Positions 22,458 to 22,990 of a stretch of DNA of 22,990 nt are shown one piece after another. Within the stretch, counting starts at the first letter, position 1; each line of letters starts with the position of its first letter. The notes under the pieces are model-generated. The model was not told where the DNA came from, searched no databases, and saw nothing but the letters and a program-made list of their open reading frames with translations. Source of the stretch: JBBDMC01 sp964441935 (GTDB lineage Bacteria; Pseudomonadota; Alphaproteobacteria; Rhizobiales; Kaistiaceae); contig CAYTXI010000033.1 of the NCBI GenBank assembly GCA_964441935.1, positions 1 through 22,990 on the forward strand. Direction: 5' to 3'. Position numbers and translations under genes: made by a program.

Positions 22458-22990
<533 letters not shown>

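Overview
The window reads as a G+C-rich chromosomal segment of an alphaproteobacterium, probably Rhodospirillales or a near relative. I base this on gene content and order: a hisB-hisH-hisA-hisF-hisE block divergent from hslV-hslU, an AAC(6')-like acetyltransferase between hslV and hslU, a Smr/MltA/Tim44-like trio next to secB, and a dnaK-dnaJ pair followed by a PmtA-like methyltransferase. Coding density is very high. The longest gap is about 200 bases and no RNA gene, insertion sequence or CRISPR array was seen.

Layout. (1) 1-1926, plus: 3' part of a hybrid histidine kinase, converging on grpE (minus). (2) 2705-7407, minus: hisB, a DUF2628 membrane protein, hisH, hisA, hisF, hisE and coaA. 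Many of these overlap by a few bases (GTGA or TGATG), pointing to one translationally coupled transcript. (3) 7566-10738, plus: an unrecognised small P-loop protein, then hslV, a GNAT acetyltransferase and hslU. (4) 10748-13118, minus: Smr-domain protein, MltA-type lytic transglycosylase and Tim44-like anchored protein, divergent from secB (plus, 13333-13839). (5) 13844-15600, minus: PfkB/adenosine kinase and endonuclease III, divergent from a DUF2244 membrane protein and an Ada-like AraC/methyltransferase fusion (plus). (6) 17203-22990, minus: gpmA, dapB, DUF1330, pyrF, a decayed EamA-type permease, an FMN reductase, a PmtA-like methyltransferase, dnaJ and the 3' end of dnaK (listed in map order; transcription runs from dnaK towards gpmA).

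Together the genes cover protein quality control (grpE, dnaK, dnaJ, hslVU, secB), histidine, lysine/diaminopimelate, pyrimidine and CoA synthesis, glycolysis, and DNA repair (nth, Ada-like). The protein-folding genes are spread over three transcripts: grpE has a candidate RpoH-type promoter, and the dnaK-dnaJ gap holds a strong hairpin.

Most of the window is ordinary housekeeping DNA. The parts that deserve a second look are the orphan P-loop gene between the his and hsl operons, the permease remnant behind the FMN reductase, several intergenic inverted repeats, and an MltA protein without a visible signal peptide. I did not find convincing evidence of a large undescribed system.
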